From assembly GCF_009857605.1 (NCBI RefSeq), contig NZ_WWCT01000001.1:1-64000 (forward strand): a stretch of DNA of 64,000 nucleotides. The letters run 5' to 3'. Of the stretch, positions 61,798 to 64,000 are shown piece after piece. This stretch comes from Duganella levis (GTDB lineage: Bacteria > Pseudomonadota > Gammaproteobacteria > Burkholderiales > Burkholderiaceae_D). Every line of letters begins with the position of its first letter. The stretch's first letter is position 1. The position numbers were made by a program, and so were the translations under genes. The notes beneath the pieces are model-generated. The model made no database searches. It saw only the letters and a program-made list of their open reading frames with translations, and was not told the origin of the DNA.

Positions 61798-62082
61798 CTA
61801 TTTGGTACGCAAATCCGTCCGCGGCGCTTGAAGCTGACCTGCAGTTTGACGCCGGCGCTCGATCCATTGATCGACTTCCTGGAGGTCCCACGCGACATGG
61901 CGGGCACTGATCGCGAATCGCCGTGGGAGCTCTCGGCGTTTTCCATGTCGAGTATTGTCCTTTCCGAGAGGGGGGACCTTTTGTAATAGTTGTTTTCGGT
62001 TGATGAGTACCAAGCCGGGATGGTGGGCTGGGAACGGGCGGGCGGCTATTGGATCACGCGGGTTCGGGTCACCCTGTTGCAT
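61798..62082 (-). CDS. AlpA-like phage/island regulator with a scrambled helix-turn-helix patch
   Basis: 95 residues from the ATG at 62082. LINRKQLLQKVP and ELPRRFAISARHVAWDLQEVDQWIERR are AlpA-type. Between them the frame reads PLGKDNTRHGKRR. Reading the same bases one frame over gives PLSERTILDMEN, the expected helix. The two frames are exchanged at a six-C run and restored at a four-A run, so two compensating single-base changes may have scrambled only the DNA-binding part. Confidence 0.65.
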   Translation of the reverse strand: MQQGDPNPRDPIAARPFPAHHPGLVLINRKQLLQKVPPLGKDNTRHGKRRELPRRFAISARHVAWDLQEVDQWIERRRQTAGQLQAPRTDLRTK

Positions 62083-62412
62083 TATCGTATGCTTTACGAT
62101 CAGGTCGTAGCATGGTTGTACGAGCTGGGCAAGTGCTCGTTCGCGCCGAATTCGGCACTGCGCACGATATACCGGTGCGGTCAGGTTCATTCTGGTCTGT
62201 TTTAAGTGACGTGTTCAGAGGCAGATCAGCACATCGGGACTGCTGCCGGTGGAACGGGCGGTCCTGCTCAAGCAAATTACACTGGGAAACGCTAAGTGCT
62301 TCTGTGTATATCACGGCGCGGCTCAAGCTGCACAGCGAAGCCCGCGCCGGCCCTGAATGGCGTCTGAGGCTCGCGTATCAATACACGATGCCGCTCTAGC
62401 GCCCGCGGGACG
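62083..62412. other. Stretch without a recognised gene
   Basis: Frames here on both strands are poor. It separates the island remnant from the two-component pair. Confidence 0.4.
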
Positions 62413-63033
62413 TCAGCGCGGGCGCAGCATGCGCAGGGTATTGACGACGGTGACCAGGTCGGAAATCGATTCGGCTCGCATCTTGCGCATCACGCTGGCC
62501 CGGTGCAACTTGATGGTGTGCTCCACCGTCCCCAGCGCGGCGGCGATCTGCTTGTTCAGACGGCCCTGTACCACCAGCTCCATCACTTCCGTTTCGCGTT
62601 TGGTCAGCAACGCCAGGCGCGATTCGATGTCGGCGACCACCGCGCGATCCTTCCGACGCTTGAAATTCAGCGTCAACGCCTGCTCGACAGCCGCCAACAG
62701 CACGTCTGCGTCTACCGGCTTGGTGAGGAAATCCGACGCGCCCAGCTTCATTGCGGCGACGCTGTTGGCAACATCACCGTTTCCGGTGAGGAAAATGACC
62801 GGCAGCAGCGAGCCTGCCTGCAGCAGATGCTGTTGCAGCTCGGAGCCCGGCATTTCCGGCATGGACAGGTCTAGCACCACGCAGCCAGACCGGTTCAGGT
62901 CGGCGCAGGCAAGAAACGCTCTTGGCGACGCAAATGCCTGTACCTCGTGGCGCGAGCCGTAAAACAGCCGTTCGATCGAGCGCAGGATGAACTCATCGTC
63001 ATCGACCAGGAAAATACAATGGGGTTTAAACAT
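62413..63033 (-). CDS. FixJ/NarL-type response regulator
   Basis: 206 residues from the ATG at 63033. The receiver has IFLVDDDEFILRS, the acceptor Asp in VVLDLSMPEMPG and Lys in LTKPVDADVLL. The C-terminal LuxR-type helix-turn-helix is LTKRETEVMELVVQGRLNKQIAAALGTVEHTIKLHRASVMRKM. The start overlaps the end of the sensor kinase gene by 8 bases, so they form a two-gene unit. Confidence 0.92.
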   Translation of the reverse strand: MFKPHCIFLVDDDEFILRSIERLFYGSRHEVQAFASPRAFLACADLNRSGCVVLDLSMPEMPGSELQQHLLQAGSLLPVIFLTGNGDVANSVAAMKLGASDFLTKPVDADVLLAAVEQALTLNFKRRKDRAVVADIESRLALLTKRETEVMELVVQGRLNKQIAAALGTVEHTIKLHRASVMRKMRAESISDLVTVVNTLRMLRPR

Positions 63034-64000
63034 AATGGTCAAGAGGCAAGGTAAATTCCACGGTCGCGCCGCACGCCTGGTTGGACTTGGCGGTGATCTC
63101 GCCGCCATGGGCCGCCACGATCTTTCTGCAGATGTTCAGCCCCAGTCCCATGCCGCCTTCCTTTGTAGTGAAGAACGCCGAGAAGATCTCATCCTGGCAA
63201 TCGGTGGGGAAGCCGCAGCCGGTGTCGCTCACCGATAACAGCGCGTGACTGCCTCCCACGCTCCTGGCGGCCAAGGTAATGTTGCGCCGCTCCTCCGGCA
63301 AGTCCTTGACCGCATCGGTGGCGTTCATCACCAGGTTGACGATCACCTGCTGCAGCTGCACTGGGTCGCCGCGCACCTGCAGCCCGGCCTCGCATTCCTG
63401 CCGCAGGCGGATCTGGCGTCGCTTCAAGTCGTGCCTCAAAAGCTTGTGCACGGTCTGGAATTTCTCACACACAGCCACCCGTTCGACCGTGCGCTCGCCC
63501 GGCAGCAGCAGGCGCCGCACGTGAGTGATGATGCTGGTCGCCACTTTTGCCTGATGGGTAATGTCCAGCATGATCTCCAGGTGCCTGGCAGGATCGAAGC
63601 GCCGGTCTTTGATCATCCTTTCCGCCGCCTGGCTATTGTTCAGGATGGAGTTAAGCGGCTGGGCCAGTTCGTGCGTGAGCGTGCCTGTCATCTCTCCGGC
63701 CAACGTAATGCGGCCAAGGTGCAGCACTTTCAACTCATTCTCCCGCATGGCGGTGCGCCAGCTCTGCACTGAATGCGCGATCGAAAAACCCAGCGCAACC
63801 ACGGTGAACATGCTGGTCTCGGCCAGATAGTAATTCCGTTCCAGCAGCATCTGGCAAACACACGCCTTGTATAGGCTGAGCAGCTTGAACGTCAGCGCTA
63901 AGCCCATCGGCAAAAAAGCGATAAAGAAAAACATCGCGTCCACATTGCGACGAATGCACAACTTGATTCCGATGACCACCAACAGCATGGTATTCATCAA
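63026..64000 (-). CDS. Membrane sensor histidine kinase (FixL-like), partial at right edge
   Basis: At least 324 residues; the frame is open at the window edge. Hydrophobic helices at about residues 1-15, 22-42 and 62-80 are probably the last ones of a multi-span sensor. The kinase core has the H-box GTLTHELAQPLNSILNN, the N-box IVNLVMNATDAVKD and the G-box GGMGLGLNICRKIV. The H-box form is that of the FixL/DctB-type subfamily. Its partner regulator overlaps its end. Confidence 0.9.
   Translation of the reverse strand: MMNTMLLVVIGIKLCIRRNVDAMFFFIAFLPMGLALTFKLLSLYKACVCQMLLERNYYLAETSMFTVVALGFSIAHSVQSWRTAMRENELKVLHLGRITLAGEMTGTLTHELAQPLNSILNNSQAAERMIKDRRFDPARHLEIMLDITHQAKVATSIITHVRRLLLPGERTVERVAVCEKFQTVHKLLRHDLKRRQIRLRQECEAGLQVRGDPVQLQQVIVNLVMNATDAVKDLPEERRNITLAARSVGGSHALLSVSDTGCGFPTDCQDEIFSAFFTTKEGGMGLGLNICRKIVAAHGGEITAKSNQACGATVEFTLPLDHYV

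Noticed and set aside
1..64000. Intact insertion sequences, rRNA or tRNA genes
   Set aside because: Only transposase fragments without ends were seen, and no tRNA or rRNA pattern was recognised by eye; a tRNA search could still find one.

Overview
The window looks like DNA from a high-GC betaproteobacterium of the Oxalobacteraceae type (Massilia/Duganella/Janthinobacterium-like). That is inferred from family resemblance of the proteins (imuA-imuB, the long SRAP form, DUF3606, stand-alone receiver proteins); no rRNA or tRNA gene was seen that would fix it.

Region 1 (about 1-22 kb) is a conjugative element. A compact minus-strand operon encodes an MPF-T type IV secretion system in the order virB2-virB3-virB4-lipoprotein-virB6-virB5-virB8-virB9-virB10-virB11-(membrane segment of VirD4)-virD4-OmpA-like lipoprotein. 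Many junctions are ATGA overlaps. Divergent from it are parA-parB, followed by an intact SRAP gene, small accessory genes and an H-NS-like gene. A repeat and hairpin zone (16.3-16.8 kb) precedes ardB and a large ParB-like gene, which end at a strong terminator. A candidate oriT (19.8 kb) lies directly upstream of mobC and a MOBP-like relaxase. If the nic site is right, the T-strand enters the recipient through the parB-like gene, ardB and then the hairpins, which is a classic anti-defence leading-region layout. No integrase or replication gene was recognised here, so plasmid and ICE cannot be told apart.

Region 2 (about 22-34 kb) is a graveyard mixed with working genes. Remnants include an IS21-type istA fragment, imuB and imuA, a GFA gene, xdhC and an SRAP gene with three in-frame stops. 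Apparently intact genes include stand-alone receivers, a zinc alcohol dehydrogenase, a histidine kinase and an esterase.

Region 3 (about 34-59 kb) holds formaldehyde dehydrogenase, a hybrid histidine kinase, an ECF sigma factor, an IS110 remnant, a three-gene unit (membrane winged-helix-type regulator, TonB-dependent receptor, secreted protein), a GGDEF-EAL protein, an FRG-domain protein, a chemotaxis receptor and many small unknown proteins. Several of the small proteins form paralogous pairs scattered over the window.

Region 4 (59-64 kb) has a porin remnant, a lipoprotein M20 peptidase, an integrase remnant beside an AlpA-like gene, and a FixJ/FixL-like two-component pair cut by the right edge.

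The most unusual signal is a repeated promoter architecture in 30-59 kb: GTCA-N7-GTCA-N11-TANNNT. It occurs exactly at seven places and in degraded form at two more, mostly just upstream of the small paralogous genes and the TonB-receptor unit. It resembles a Pho box placed just upstream of a -10 element and suggests one regulon. Two copies are followed within about 50 bases by an intrinsic terminator, giving twin candidate tiny RNAs or attenuated leaders.
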